A stretch of DNA of 43,965 nt from Porticoccaceae bacterium (GTDB lineage Bacteria; Pseudomonadota; Gammaproteobacteria; Pseudomonadales; Porticoccaceae): assembly GCA_029254005.1 (NCBI GenBank), contig JAQWYJ010000013.1:87630-131594 (forward strand), read 5' to 3'. Shown here one piece after another: positions 8,952 to 18,355 of the stretch. The translations under genes were made by a program, and so were the position numbers. Each line of letters begins with the position of its first letter. Position 1 is the stretch's first letter. The notes below the pieces were generated by a model, which did not search any database, was not told the origin of the DNA, and saw only the letters and a list, made by a program, of their open reading frames with translations.

Positions 8952-10043
8952 ATGGGTTTCAATTGCGGTATCGTTGGGCTACCCAACGTTGGTAAGTCAA
9001 CTCTATTCAATGCCTTGACTAAAGCGGGCATTAGTGCAGAAAACTTTCCTTTTTGCACCATTGAGCCTAATACCGGTATTGTGCCAATTCCTGATCCGCG
9101 CCAAGATAAGATTTCTGCGATTGTTAATCCTGAAAAAATTATTCCCACCACTATGGAGTTCGTTGATATTGCGGGCCTTGTCGCCGGCGCATCAAAGGGG
9201 GAGGGCTTGGGAAATCAATTTTTAGCGAATATTCGCGAAACAGACGCCATTGCGCATGTTGTGCGCTGCTTTGATGATGAAAACGTGATTCATGTGGAGG
9301 GTAAAATAAACCCCGCAGATGATATTGATGTAATCAATACCGAACTGGCACTGGCTGATCTTGAAAGCGTTGAGAAAGCACTTTTACGGGTAAAAAAAGC
9401 AGCTAAGGGAAAAGACAAAGACTCTGTAGCATTACAGTCTGTCTTAGAAAAAATTCTACCTCATCTCAACGAAGCAAGGCCACTGCGTGCGTTTGATTTG
9501 ACTGAAGATGAGCTAAAATTGCTAAAACCATTAAGTCCATTAACCTTAAAACCCACTATGTATATAGCCAATGTTGATGAAGAGGGTTTTGATAATAATC
9601 CTTATCTAGATTCTGTCATGGCCATTGCAGAGCAAGAAAAAGCAGTTGTAGTACCCATTTGCAACAAACTTGAAGCCGAGATAGGTGAACTTGAAGATGA
9701 CGAAAGAGATGAATTTTTGGAAGAACTCGGTATGGAAGAGCCCGGTCTTAATCGTGTTATTCGAGCTGGATACAATCTCTTAGGCCTACAAACCTACTTT
9801 ACCGCGGGTGTAAAAGAAGTCCGAGCATGGACAATTCCGGTAGGAGCCTCAGCGCCAAATGCCGCCGGTAAGATTCATACTGATTTTGAGAAAGGCTTTA
9901 TTCGCGCAGAAATTGTTGGCTACGATGATTATATTACCGGTAATGGCGAGCAAGGGGCAAAAGATGCTGGTAAATGGCGTTTAGAGGGCAAAGACTATAT
10001 TGTAAAAGACGGTGATATTATCCATTTCCGATTTAATGTTTAG
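8952..10043 (+). CDS. ychF: Redox-regulated ATPase YchF (OLA1/Obg-related)
   Basis: YchF is a ribosome-associated Obg-family P-loop protein that prefers ATP over GTP. The 363 residues match the E. coli length. The P loop GLPNVGKST is at residues 9-17, the [16 protein letters not shown] switch region follows near 73-88, and the usual GTP-specificity NKxD motif is replaced by the family's NVDE, which explains ATP preference. The C-terminal TGS domain includes the conserved GWTI-like [20 protein letters not shown] segment. An AAGGATATC ribosome site precedes the ATG. The stop codon TAG abuts the next gene's ATG with no gap. Confidence 0.97.
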   Translation: MGFNCGIVGLPNVGKSTLFNALTKAGISAENFPFCTIEPNTGIVPIPDPRQDKISAIVNPEKIIPTTMEFVDIAGLVAGASKGEGLGNQFLANIRETDAIAHVVRCFDDENVIHVEGKINPADDIDVINTELALADLESVEKALLRVKKAAKGKDKDSVALQSVLEKILPHLNEARPLRAFDLTEDELKLLKPLSPLTLKPTMYIANVDEEGFDNNPYLDSVMAIAEQEKAVVVPICNKLEAEIGELEDDERDEFLEELGMEEPGLNRVIRAGYNLLGLQTYFTAGVKEVRAWTIPVGASAPNAAGKIHTDFEKGFIRAEIVGYDDYITGNGEQGAKDAGKWRLEGKDYIVKDGDIIHFRFNV

Positions 10044-10967
10044 ATGTCTTCTAAAACTCTAGATAATCTTACTGGTCGCTGGAAGTTTGGTCTATTTTTA
10101 GCCGCTAGTACTGCATTGATGTGGGGAGTATTACCCCTAGCACTGAAAGGAATAATGGTCACATTGGATCCCATGACTACGACGTTTTTTCGTTTCTTTC
10201 TTGCTGCTGCGCTCATTACTCCTTATCTGATCATCAACAAGAAACTGATCAATCGACATAAATTTCGCTCATTTAAACTCAATTTGCAATTTTTAGCGGC
10301 AGGTGGATTACTAATAGTAAATTATGCGCTGTATATTTTTGGGCTTGAACGAACTACCGCAGAAGCCGCACAAGTCATGATGCAGCTGGCACCGATAACT
10401 TTACTTTTGGCTGGTGTGGTGGTGTTCAAAGAACGCTTTTCAGTACTTCAATGGTGTGGTTTTGGCATCTTTGTATCAGGACTATTGCTATTCTTTAGTC
10501 CACGCTTTGCCAGCATATTTGTCGCATTAGATGACTATGGATTAGGACTTTTGATGCTAATGACCGCTGCCTGCACGTGGGTTGGTTATGCCATTATTCA
10601 AAAATTTCTGCTACGCAATTTTAATGCAGAAGAAACCATGTTGGTGTTTTATTGGATGGGAGCATTGGCTTTTTTGCCTTTTTCACGTTTTGACCTCTTA
10701 TCTGAACTGACAGAAATGCAGTGGGGTCTTCTCATTTTTTGTGGACTAAACACCTTAATTGCCTACGGCTGTTTTTCTGAGGCTATGGCCCATATCGAGG
10801 CATCAAGAGTGAGTGCAGTGATCGCTTCGACACCAATAATAACTCTCAGTTTGGTTCAGCTCATGCCCAATCTTGGTATTCAAGCTGAGATTTTACTACC
10901 AGTAACGCTACTAGGTGCTGCCTGCGTGGTAATTGGCTCCATCATTACTGCAACCATGAAAAGTTAG
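10044..10967 (+). CDS. EamA/DMT-superfamily inner-membrane transporter
   Basis: A 307-residue, very hydrophobic protein with about ten membrane helices arranged as two EamA repeats; the GLERTTAEAAQVMMQLAPI segment in the first half is the typical motif. Members export amino acids, metabolites or drugs; the substrate here cannot be read from sequence. The ATG at 10044 directly follows the ychF TAG (TAGATG) with no recognisable Shine-Dalgarno, so translation probably depends on ribosomes terminating at ychF. It converges on ilvY with a gap of only 2 bp. The family is clear, the function is not. Confidence 0.88.
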   Translation: MSSKTLDNLTGRWKFGLFLAASTALMWGVLPLALKGIMVTLDPMTTTFFRFFLAAALITPYLIINKKLINRHKFRSFKLNLQFLAAGGLLIVNYALYIFGLERTTAEAAQVMMQLAPITLLLAGVVVFKERFSVLQWCGFGIFVSGLLLFFSPRFASIFVALDDYGLGLLMLMTAACTWVGYAIIQKFLLRNFNAEETMLVFYWMGALAFLPFSRFDLLSELTEMQWGLLIFCGLNTLIAYGCFSEAMAHIEASRVSAVIASTPIITLSLVQLMPNLGIQAEILLPVTLLGAACVVIGSIITATMKS

Positions 10968-10969
10968 CA

Positions 10970-11857
10970 CTAGACTACAAGCGCTGGGGCCATTCCTAAA
11001 AATGCCGCCACAATAGGGTCCTCTCGCCTCTTTTTAAAACAACAAAGACCTAAATTGAAAGGTTCAATGCTGGTCTTAGCAAGCAACGTTATACGGTCCT
11101 TTACTGGGCTATTGTCTACTACCACAATGGGTGACAGACCTATACCAAATCCCAGTGCCACCATGCTGACCAGAGCTTCTTGTCCCGCCACCTGTGCATA
11201 GACTTGCGGTTTTCCTAAGTGGTGCAGTCTAAACCATTGCTCAAATCGTTTTCTTGCCACACCATGTTCTGGCAAGATGATGGGTATTTTACTCCAATCG
11301 ACAGTAGTTGTCTGAAGAGCCTTTTTAACGGCACAATTTATTGTTGGTATAATAATACCTAGAGGCACAGAGGCAATGGTTTGAAAATATAAGCTTGAAG
11401 GTAAGTCATCTGGATGCGCCGCAATGGCAAGATCAATGCGCTGATTCTTAAGCTGCTCAATGCCATCAGCCGCATCACCAGTATCTAAATTAATATCTAT
11501 GTTTGGGTGCGCCTGCCTGAAGTTCTCAAGTAGTGGCGGCAAGTAAGTGTATGATGCTGTTACCGAACAATAGATACTGAGAGATCCAGAAAGTTGTTTC
11601 TTGGACTCACTCAAAGACTGCCTAAGTAGGTCAAATTGCTCTAGCTGTTGTTCTGCATACAATAGAAATTTGTGCCCCTCTTTAGTCAACATAACCGAGC
11701 GATTATCTCGAATAAAGAGTTGACTACCCAATTGCTCCTCAATTCGTTGAACCGCTCGACTTAGGGTAGATGGACTAACATGCTGCATCGTCGCAGTCTT
11801 ACCAAAGTGCAGTGTGGTAGCTAGATGTCTGAAAAGCTGCAGTGAGCGTAAATCCAT
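10970..11857 (-). CDS. ilvY: LysR-type regulator IlvY of ilvC
   Basis: IlvY is the LysR-family activator of ilvC that responds to acetohydroxy acids, the substrates of the reductase. The 295-residue protein begins MDLRSLQLFRHLATTLHFG, then the helix-turn-helix with HVSPSTLSRAVQRIEEQLG and LFIRDNRSVMLTKEG, the pattern of IlvY rather than general LysR proteins. The remainder is the type-2 periplasmic-binding-like effector domain. It is divergently transcribed from ilvC across 165 bp containing an IlvY-like inverted repeat, which supports the assignment. No clear Shine-Dalgarno precedes its ATG. Confidence 0.92.
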   Translation of the reverse strand: MDLRSLQLFRHLATTLHFGKTATMQHVSPSTLSRAVQRIEEQLGSQLFIRDNRSVMLTKEGHKFLLYAEQQLEQFDLLRQSLSESKKQLSGSLSIYCSVTASYTYLPPLLENFRQAHPNIDINLDTGDAADGIEQLKNQRIDLAIAAHPDDLPSSLYFQTIASVPLGIIIPTINCAVKKALQTTTVDWSKIPIILPEHGVARKRFEQWFRLHHLGKPQVYAQVAGQEALVSMVALGFGIGLSPIVVVDNSPVKDRITLLAKTSIEPFNLGLCCFKKRREDPIVAAFLGMAPALVV

Positions 11858-11886
11858 AGGAGTAGAATACCAATGAAAGAGCTACA

Positions 11887-11901
11887 TTGCAATATATGCA
11901 A
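11887..11901. promoter_or_regulatory. Probable IlvY operator in the ilvY-ilvC intergenic region
   Basis: TTGCA-ATATA-TGCAA is a perfect inverted repeat with 5-base arms and a 5-base spacer, about 30 bp upstream of the ilvY start. Its TTGCA/TGCAA arms resemble known IlvY sites. A second imperfect copy, GTTATGCCGTGCAAC, lies at 11969-11983 nearer ilvC. LysR regulators usually bind paired recognition and activation sites between divergent genes, matching this layout. Binding is inferred. Confidence 0.5.
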
Positions 11902-12022
11902 CATGATGTTGAATACATATCGATTTAAGCAATACAAATTTTTTAGTAAACTAACCACGTTCTTGTCGGTTATGCCGTGCAACATTTACTCACTAATTTA
12001 AACCTTGATCATGGAGATCACG

Positions 12023-13507
12023 ATGGCTAATTACTTTAATACCCTTAGTCTCAGCAATAAACTGAATCAGCTGGGCAAATGTCGTTTTATGGACCGTAGC
12101 GAATTTACTGACGGTTGTAATCTTATCAAAGGCTGGAACATTGTCATCATTGGCTGCGGTGCTCAAGGGCTTAATCAGGGTCTTAATATGCGCGACTCAG
12201 GCCTAAACATATCTTATGCTTTGCGTGAGCAGGCAATTACTGAGAAACGCCAATCATATCAGTGGGCCTCTGAAAATGGCTTCGCCATAGGTACGGTTGA
12301 AGAGCTAGTTCCTACCGCTGACTTAGTACTTAATTTAACTCCTGACAAACAGCATACTGCCGCAGTGAGTGCTGTAATGCCATTAATGAAGCAAGATGCT
12401 ACTCTTGCTTACTCCCATGGTTTTAATATTGTCGAAGAAGGTATGCAAATTCGTCCTGATCTCACCGTCATTATGGTTGCCCCCAAATGTCCAGGCACTG
12501 AAGTACGCGAAGAGTACAAGCGTGGTTTCGGAGTACCAACCCTAATTGCTGTTCATCCAGAAAATGACCCACAGGGTAATGGTCATGCTATTGCTAAGGC
12601 TTATGCTTCAGCCACCGGTGGTGATCGTGCGGGAGTTTTAGAATCGTCTTTTATTGCTGAAGTAAAATCAGATTTGATGGGCGAGCAAACCATTCTTTGC
12701 GGCATGTTGCAAACTGGCGCCATTTTGGGCCATCAACAACTGCTGAAACTTGGTGTGGAAGCTGCCTATGCCAGAAAACTCATTCAATATGGATGGGAGG
12801 TAGTTACTGAAGGTTTAAAGCATGGCGGAATTACTAACATGATGGATCGTTTGAGTAATCCTGCAAAAATCAAAGCATACGATATGGCAGAAGAGCTAAA
12901 AGTTATCTTGGCGCCACTCTTTCAAAAACATATGGATGACATTATTGAGGGTGAATTTTCTCGTACCATGATGATTGACTGGGCTAATGATGATGCAAAT
13001 CTTTTAAAGTGGCGCGCCCAAACCGCAGATACCAGTTTTGAAAAAGCCGCGGACTGTGACATTGAGATTACCGAGCAAGAGTTTTACGATAAAGGTATTT
13101 ACTTAGTTGCCATGATCAAAGCAGGTGTCGAACTAGCATTTGATACCATGGTTGCCTCAGGCATTATCGAAGAGTCCGCCTACTATGAGTCACTGCATGA
13201 AACACCTCTAATCGCCAACTGTATTGCTCGCAATAAACTGTACGAAATGAACGTGGTTATTTCTGATACTGCTGAATATGGTAACTACTTGTTCACTCAT
13301 GCCGCTGTGCCACTTCTGCAAGCACATGCTAATGCACTCAGTCTTGAAGACCTAGGGGGTGGTTTAACCGATTCCTCTAATGCAGTAGATAATATTCGTT
13401 TGGTGGAGGTCAACAACGCCATTCGCGATCATGATGTAGAACTGATAGGTCATGAGCTACGTGGTTATATGACAGACATGAAACGCATTGTAGAGTCAAG
13501 CCATTAG
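12023..13507 (+). CDS. ilvC: Ketol-acid reductoisomerase (NADP+), class II
   Basis: IlvC isomerises and reduces acetolactate and acetohydroxybutyrate in valine, isoleucine and leucine synthesis. The ATG at 12023 gives [20 protein letters not shown], as in E. coli, and 494 residues, the long class II form with a duplicated C-terminal helical domain (class I is about 330). The Rossmann motif [18 protein letters not shown] and the metal-binding [12 protein letters not shown] segment are intact. An in-frame ATG at 12005 would add six residues and is less likely. It is divergent from ilvY and ends before a strong terminator. The ilvBN genes are not in the window. Confidence 0.97.
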   Translation: MANYFNTLSLSNKLNQLGKCRFMDRSEFTDGCNLIKGWNIVIIGCGAQGLNQGLNMRDSGLNISYALREQAITEKRQSYQWASENGFAIGTVEELVPTADLVLNLTPDKQHTAAVSAVMPLMKQDATLAYSHGFNIVEEGMQIRPDLTVIMVAPKCPGTEVREEYKRGFGVPTLIAVHPENDPQGNGHAIAKAYASATGGDRAGVLESSFIAEVKSDLMGEQTILCGMLQTGAILGHQQLLKLGVEAAYARKLIQYGWEVVTEGLKHGGITNMMDRLSNPAKIKAYDMAEELKVILAPLFQKHMDDIIEGEFSRTMMIDWANDDANLLKWRAQTADTSFEKAADCDIEITEQEFYDKGIYLVAMIKAGVELAFDTMVASGIIEESAYYESLHETPLIANCIARNKLYEMNVVISDTAEYGNYLFTHAAVPLLQAHANALSLEDLGGGLTDSSNAVDNIRLVEVNNAIRDHDVELIGHELRGYMTDMKRIVESSH

Positions 13508-13545
13508 CAGAAGTAAGCGCTTACAAATTATATTCTACGAGAGCC

Positions 13546-13583
13546 AAAAAGCCCGGCGACTCATTAAGTAACCGGGCTTTTTT
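13546..13583. terminator. Bidirectional Rho-independent terminator between ilvC and thiolase
   Basis: AAAAAGCCCGG and CCGGGCTTTTTT form an inverted repeat with a GC-rich 6-bp core extended by A/T pairs, around a 15-nt loop. T tracts are present on both strands, so it can end ilvC transcripts and those of the convergent thiolase gene. Confidence 0.9.
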
Positions 13584-13617
13584 AATGCGCTACTGAGCAG
13601 TTAAGCGAGTTGCTATA

Positions 13618-14799
13618 TTATGAATTAATTTCAAATAATCCAGCGGCACCCATACCTCCACCAATACACATTGTCACCACACCATAGCGCGCATTGCGAC
13701 GACGACCTTCAATGAGTAGATGCCCTACCATACGGGAACCAGACATACCGAAGGGGTGCCCAATAGATATTGAACCACCATTAACATTCAACTTATCCAT
13801 TGGAATACCCAGGGTATCGCGGCTATAAATAACCTGACTGGCAAATGCTTCATTGAGCTCCCACAAATCGATATCACCAATGCTCAAACCTGCGGCTTTA
13901 AGTAACTTAGGCACGGCAACAACAGGTCCAATACCCATTTCGTCTGGCTCACAACCACCAACCGCAAAGCCTCGGAATGTTCCTAAAATATCTAGACCAC
14001 GACGTTCAGCTTCAGAACGCTCCATGATCACTTGTGCGGAAGACCCATCTGACAACTGCGATGCGTTACCTGCAGTGATATAGAAATCTTCGCCCATGAT
14101 AGGCGCGAGGCTCGCTAATCCTTCAATGGTCGTTGACGGACGATTACAGTCATCACGATCAGCTACCGCAGCCTGCTCAGATATTTCGCCGGTTTCTTTG
14201 TTCTTCACTTTCATTATGGTATTCATAGCAACAATTTCATCATCAAACTTACCTGAATCTTGCCCTGCAGCTGTACGTTGCTGACTGATAAGTGAGTACT
14301 CATCTTGCGCTTCGCGAGAGATGTTATAGCGATCAGCGACAATATCAGCGGTTTTAATCATCGGATACCACAAACCCGGATACTTGCCATAGAGCTCAGG
14401 TTCTACAGTTTCATGAGGATCGCTGGTACCAGGAATTGAAATACTTTCAACGCCCCCGGTAACCATAACATCAACACCCTCAGCTATTATTCGTCCTGCG
14501 CCCATTGCTAGGGATTGCAAACCAGAAGAGCAGAAGCGATTTATGGTAGTACCAGATGTAGTGACCGGACAACCTGCTGAAAGCGCAGCATTACGGCCAA
14601 TATTCATGCCTGTAGTACCTGCATGTGCAGCATTACCTAAGATCACATCATCTACATCAGCGGGATCAAGTCCGGCACGCGCAATAGCATGCGCAATGGA
14701 ATGCGCTGCTAACTTAACGCCATGAGTATTATTAAATGCCCCTCGCGCGGCTTTGGTTAGCGCGGTACGCGCTGTTGATACGATGACTGCTTCTCTCAT
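13618..14799 (-). CDS. Thiolase (acetyl-CoA C-acyltransferase family)
   Basis: Thiolases cleave 3-ketoacyl-CoA to acetyl-CoA plus a shortened acyl-CoA, or run the reverse condensation. The 393-residue product has the nucleophilic Cys90 in [17 protein letters not shown], His348 in [10 protein letters not shown], and the second active-site Cys378 in [10 protein letters not shown], so it should be catalytically competent. AGGAG stands six bases before the ATG. It lies 34 bp downstream of the BCCT transporter on the same strand, suggesting co-expression. No hydroxyacyl-CoA dehydrogenase partner (FadB/FadJ) is adjacent. Degradative and biosynthetic thiolases cannot be separated from sequence by eye. 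Confidence 0.92.
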   Translation of the reverse strand: MREAVIVSTARTALTKAARGAFNNTHGVKLAAHSIAHAIARAGLDPADVDDVILGNAAHAGTTGMNIGRNAALSAGCPVTTSGTTINRFCSSGLQSLAMGAGRIIAEGVDVMVTGGVESISIPGTSDPHETVEPELYGKYPGLWYPMIKTADIVADRYNISREAQDEYSLISQQRTAAGQDSGKFDDEIVAMNTIMKVKNKETGEISEQAAVADRDDCNRPSTTIEGLASLAPIMGEDFYITAGNASQLSDGSSAQVIMERSEAERRGLDILGTFRGFAVGGCEPDEMGIGPVVAVPKLLKAAGLSIGDIDLWELNEAFASQVIYSRDTLGIPMDKLNVNGGSISIGHPFGMSGSRMVGHLLIEGRRRNARYGVVTMCIGGGMGAAGLFEINS

Positions 14800-14833
14800 T
14801 ACTAACTCCTATGTTGTTGTATTTAAATCTGAA

Positions 14834-16459
14834 TTATTCGCTTTGTGAATCTTTACTCAGCAGCACCTTTACCAAGGATATTGCCATTAACGCCATCACC
14901 ACTGAAAACGGAAGAGCCCCAATAATCATCACTGACCTTAGCGCATCCATGCCTCCGGCAGCTAAAAGAACCCCTATCAATATCGAAAACAATATACCCC
15001 AAATAACGACGTGTTTGGGTTGTTTTTGGCTTTGATTACCACCGGAAGCTAGCGTATTGATAATCAAGATACCCGAATCTGCTGAGGTCACTAAAAATGT
15101 CAACAGCAAAACCACAATAACCATGGACAGTGCAATGGCTAAAGTTGGCGACAAAATAAGATTAATTGTTTCAAACAGTTGCGCGGATATATCTGCATTT
15201 ACAATGGCACCCTGAGCAACCCCTGAAAGTTCTAAATCAATAGCTGTGGCACCAATAAATGAAAACCATACTAAACAAATTAAAGACGGAACAATCATTG
15301 CACCAATTACATACTCTCGAATGGTCCTACCCCGAGAGACTCTTGCTAGAAAAAGCCCCACAAAAGGTGCGAAGGCAATCCACCATGCCCAGTAGAAAAT
15401 TGACCAAGCGCTCTGCCAACTCTGCAACTCAGCGGAGGGAGCTTCTCCTGTATCAGTCCATACAGTCATAGACATTGCTGGCAAAGCTACCAGATAATCC
15501 CAGACGGTATAAAAGAAAGTTTTAAATGCAAATAGAGTAGCGCCAAATAGAATAAAAAAACCTATTAAGAAAACTGACAAACCCATATTAACATTAGATA
15601 ACCATTTAATACCTCGCTGTAGGCCCGACATAGCAGACAAACACGAAGCACTAATAATCATGATAAGACCCAATAGCTGAGCAAGTAGAGTGGGCTTGCC
15701 CCCCTCTCCTACCAACCAGCCGGCACCACTAATATTAAATAAACCAGACGCAAACTGTGAAACTCCGTAGCCTATAGTGACACTTAGACCCACTATAGTA
15801 GCCAAAATAGCGACTACATCCACAATATGACCGGCAGTACCTGACATGGAGCGACCAAATAGAGGCTGTAAAGCACTTCGAATCGTCAGTGGCAGCCCCC
15901 TGTTGTAGGACAGATAGCCCAAGGATATCCCAACTATGCCATAACAGGCCCAAGGAGTTAGACCATAGTGTAACATCGCCCACTTATAGGCATTGCGTAC
16001 ATTATTTTCATCAAGACCATTAGTGATGCCCTTAATGGTATCAGGGTTATTAGCAAAGTGGAAAATAGGCTCCGCTGTAGAATAGGTTAGCATGCCAATA
16101 CCTATGCCAGCGCCAAACATCATCGATAACCAAGTAAAGAAGCTAAATTCGGGCTCATCATTGATACTACCCAACTTGATTTTCGCGGTGCGTGGCCACA
16201 GCCCGAGGGCCAAGCACACAACAGTGTAAAATGCCGTTACATAGACATACCAACCACCAAAGTTCTGCGTAGACCAGTTCTGAACCTCTAATAAAACTTG
16301 TCCTGCTTCTGAGGGTGACAATGCGACCCAGATCACCAAGGAGGCGATTAGTAATTTGGGTACAATTGCAACAACAGAGTTAAACCCCTGATAGAAACCC
16401 AGCTTGTTGGTTTTTATCTCCACAGAGAGGGAAGGTTGACTGTTTTTCGATTGATCCAA
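14834..16459 (-). CDS. BCCT-family (betaine/carnitine/choline) transporter
   Basis: A 541-residue inner-membrane protein with about twelve helices. Family signatures are the glycine-rich GAGIGIGMLTYSTAEPIFHF in the third helix region and the WAWWIAFAPFVGLFLARVSRGRTIREYV block containing the tryptophans of the substrate site (near residues 350-380). BCCT proteins import quaternary ammonium compounds or related zwitterions such as DMSP or ectoine. The start is a TTG at 16459 with GGAG eight bases upstream. The thiolase gene follows 34 bp after its stop. A perfect 12-bp palindrome about 110 bp upstream may be an operator. The substrate is unknown; a carnitine- or acyl-type substrate feeding the thiolase is only a guess. 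Confidence 0.93.
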   Translation of the reverse strand: MDQSKNSQPSLSVEIKTNKLGFYQGFNSVVAIVPKLLIASLVIWVALSPSEAGQVLLEVQNWSTQNFGGWYVYVTAFYTVVCLALGLWPRTAKIKLGSINDEPEFSFFTWLSMMFGAGIGIGMLTYSTAEPIFHFANNPDTIKGITNGLDENNVRNAYKWAMLHYGLTPWACYGIVGISLGYLSYNRGLPLTIRSALQPLFGRSMSGTAGHIVDVVAILATIVGLSVTIGYGVSQFASGLFNISGAGWLVGEGGKPTLLAQLLGLIMIISASCLSAMSGLQRGIKWLSNVNMGLSVFLIGFFILFGATLFAFKTFFYTVWDYLVALPAMSMTVWTDTGEAPSAELQSWQSAWSIFYWAWWIAFAPFVGLFLARVSRGRTIREYVIGAMIVPSLICLVWFSFIGATAIDLELSGVAQGAIVNADISAQLFETINLILSPTLAIALSMVIVVLLLTFLVTSADSGILIINTLASGGNQSQKQPKHVVIWGILFSILIGVLLAAGGMDALRSVMIIGALPFSVVMALMAISLVKVLLSKDSQSE

Positions 16460-16567
16460 AATAGAGGCTCCGCGATTATTTATCGACGTTGGATTTTAAC
16501 AAAGTGGCTCTTTTTATCACAATCTACCACTATACGATGCTTTTAAAGCACGTTTTGTTATAGATAT

Positions 16568-16579
16568 ACCCGATCGGGT
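16568..16579. promoter_or_regulatory. Perfect 12-bp palindrome upstream of the BCCT gene
   Basis: ACCCGATCGGGT is fully self-complementary and lies about 109 bp before the BCCT start in an otherwise AT-rich 254-bp gap shared with tRNA-Met. It could be the operator of a dimeric repressor; no regulator gene is next to it, so this is a candidate only. Confidence 0.35.
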
Positions 16580-16713
16580 TACATCGTAGTGCAGTAGCTA
16601 GCGTAGAGCAATGAATTATAATAAAAAAGAGCGTTTCACACTTGACTCAACGCCATTGCGAGTGTAACTTCTCGCATCCGAAACAACGGCTGTTTTTTGC
16701 TGTTAAGATTTAT

Positions 16714-16790
16714 GGCTACGTAGCTCAGCTGGTTAGAGCACAGCATTCATAATGCTGGGGTCGGTGGTTCAAGTCCACCCGTAGCTACCA
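16714..16790 (+). tRNA. Elongator tRNA-Met (anticodon CAU)
   Basis: A 77-nt cloverleaf with encoded CCA. The acceptor GGCTACG pairs with CGTAGCT (one G-U), the D arm contains AGCTCAGCTGGTTAGAGC, the anticodon stem CAGCA/TGCTG encloses TTCATAA (anticodon CAT), and the T arm is GGTGG-TTCAAGT-CCACC. The G1-U72 wobble is not the unpaired C1-A72 mark of initiator tRNA, and the body closely matches E. coli elongator tRNA-Met. It stands alone between two minus-strand transporter genes. Confidence 0.95.
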
Positions 16791-16816
16791 CCTCCTCCAT
16801 ACAGTCACGTAAGTAC

Positions 16817-18148
16817 TCAATCAGTACTGTTTAAATCTGTACCAACAGTCTCGGTTAGTGCCATAACTGATACTAGTGTCAAAAATGCGGCAGATGCCAT
16901 ATAGACTGACACCCAAAAAACATCAAAGTCGGTCCATAGTTTTACCGCAATTGTGGGCGCAAAAGCACCACCTAAAATAGCCCCAAATTGGTATCCCAAG
17001 GTTGCCCCCGAATATCGAACCTCAGTGCTAAATAATTCAGTAAAAAATGCCGCCTGAGGGCCATACATCATAGCAAGAAAAATCAATCCCCCCGAAATCG
17101 CCAAAACCACCAACCAAAAGTTCCCAGTATCAACTAATGGAAAGATAGCAAATGCCCACAGCCCAGAGAAAACCGCACCGAGCATGAAGATTCCTTTTCG
17201 CCCATGTCGATCAGAATAGGATGAAAACATAAACTGTACTGGAACCATGATCGCAGAACCAATCAGCACAGCGGCCAACATCTCATTGCGCGGCATATCT
17301 GCGCTGGTAACCCCATAGGCTAGCAAAAAGGCAATTAAAATGTAAAAGGTCACCTGAACAGATAAAAAAGCCCCAGACGCAAGAGCGATTGTTTTTGGGT
17401 ACCGTCGCATGGCTTCAAAAATTGGTGACCGCTGAATAACAACCTCACCACTTTCTTCATTACTATTACGCTCAGCCTCCAAGGCTTTGAATGCTTGGGT
17501 GTCTTCAAGGTTGATCTGAATATACATACTGATACCGATAAGCACGGCACTGGCTAAAAATGGAATTCGCCAACCCCAGGTATAAAAGAATTCCTCTGAC
17601 ACTAGAGCACTAGTCAGAATTAAGGCTAAATTCGCCAAAATAACCCCAATAGGAGCACCTGCTTGAGCAAAAGCTCCATAGTAACCACGCTTATTAGATG
17701 GCGCACTTTCGGTCACTAAGAGCATAGCACCACCCCATTGACCACCAATTGCAAGACCTTGAGCGAAGCGTAACAGAGTAAGCAATATTGGCGCGGCAAC
17801 GCCAATCATGGCATAAGTCGGTAATAAACCAATTAACGTTGAGGATATACCCATCAACAACAAAGCCATTACCAAGGTTTTCTTTCGACCAATACGATCG
17901 CCAAAATGGCCAAAGATAATACCGCCAATAGGCCGTGCTATAAAGCCTGCAGCAAAGGTCAGTAACGACAAAATCAGTGCCGTTGCCGGCGCCATTTCAC
18001 CAAAAAAAGTAGTGGGAAAGATCAACGCAGCAGCAGCACCGTAGAGGAAAAAATCGTACCATTCGATGCTTGTTCCTGCCAAGGCAGTATAAGCCACTTT
18101 ACGCATGTTTGACTGACTCGCAGGTGTCTCGACGTTTTCTTGGCCCAT
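16817..18148 (-). CDS. MFS transporter, metabolite:H+ symporter (MHS) type
   Basis: A 443-residue MFS permease with twelve predicted helices. The opening AGTSIEWYDFFLYG and the loop GDRIGRKKTLVMALLLMG identify the MHS subfamily (ShiA, KgtP, ProP, citrate and shikimate carriers), which import organic acids or compatible solutes with protons. The ATG at 18148 has AAGGG about ten bases upstream. It is divergent from the oxygenase-oxidoreductase-sugar porter unit across 207 bp. The small ATAGCGCTAT palindrome at 18312-18321 lies in the shared region. The substrate cannot be assigned. Confidence 0.92.
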   Translation of the reverse strand: MGQENVETPASQSNMRKVAYTALAGTSIEWYDFFLYGAAAALIFPTTFFGEMAPATALILSLLTFAAGFIARPIGGIIFGHFGDRIGRKKTLVMALLLMGISSTLIGLLPTYAMIGVAAPILLTLLRFAQGLAIGGQWGGAMLLVTESAPSNKRGYYGAFAQAGAPIGVILANLALILTSALVSEEFFYTWGWRIPFLASAVLIGISMYIQINLEDTQAFKALEAERNSNEESGEVVIQRSPIFEAMRRYPKTIALASGAFLSVQVTFYILIAFLLAYGVTSADMPRNEMLAAVLIGSAIMVPVQFMFSSYSDRHGRKGIFMLGAVFSGLWAFAIFPLVDTGNFWLVVLAISGGLIFLAMMYGPQAAFFTELFSTEVRYSGATLGYQFGAILGGAFAPTIAVKLWTDFDVFWVSVYMASAAFLTLVSVMALTETVGTDLNSTD

Positions 18149-18311
18149 AATAAATTACCCTTGTGAACATTTTTTTGATATTCGATAATAGTATCCTTAA
18201 TTCATGCAAATTCATAACACTGCAGTAAAACGGTTGAAACGATAAATAGAATGCTCAAGATAATATAGCTCAGCAACAAAACATCCCCGATGATTCCATA
18301 ACATCGCTTTT

Positions 18312-18321
18312 ATAGCGCTAT
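18312..18321. promoter_or_regulatory. Palindrome before the oxygenase operon
   Basis: ATAGCGCTAT is a perfect 10-bp palindrome 35 bp upstream of the PhyH gene start. Two copies of AGATAAA follow at about 18324-18342. A regulatory role is possible but rests only on position and symmetry. Confidence 0.25.
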
Positions 18322-18355
18322 CCAGATAAACTCTAGATAAATACTTTTTTAATGT

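Noticed and set aside
15259-15471. Plus-strand frame within the BCCT gene
   Set aside because: Antisense shadow of a well-conserved transporter; no ribosome site or homology.
16714-16790. tRNA-Met as an integration site for a mobile element
   Set aside because: No integrase, no duplicated tRNA 3' end and no foreign-looking genes are seen on either side.
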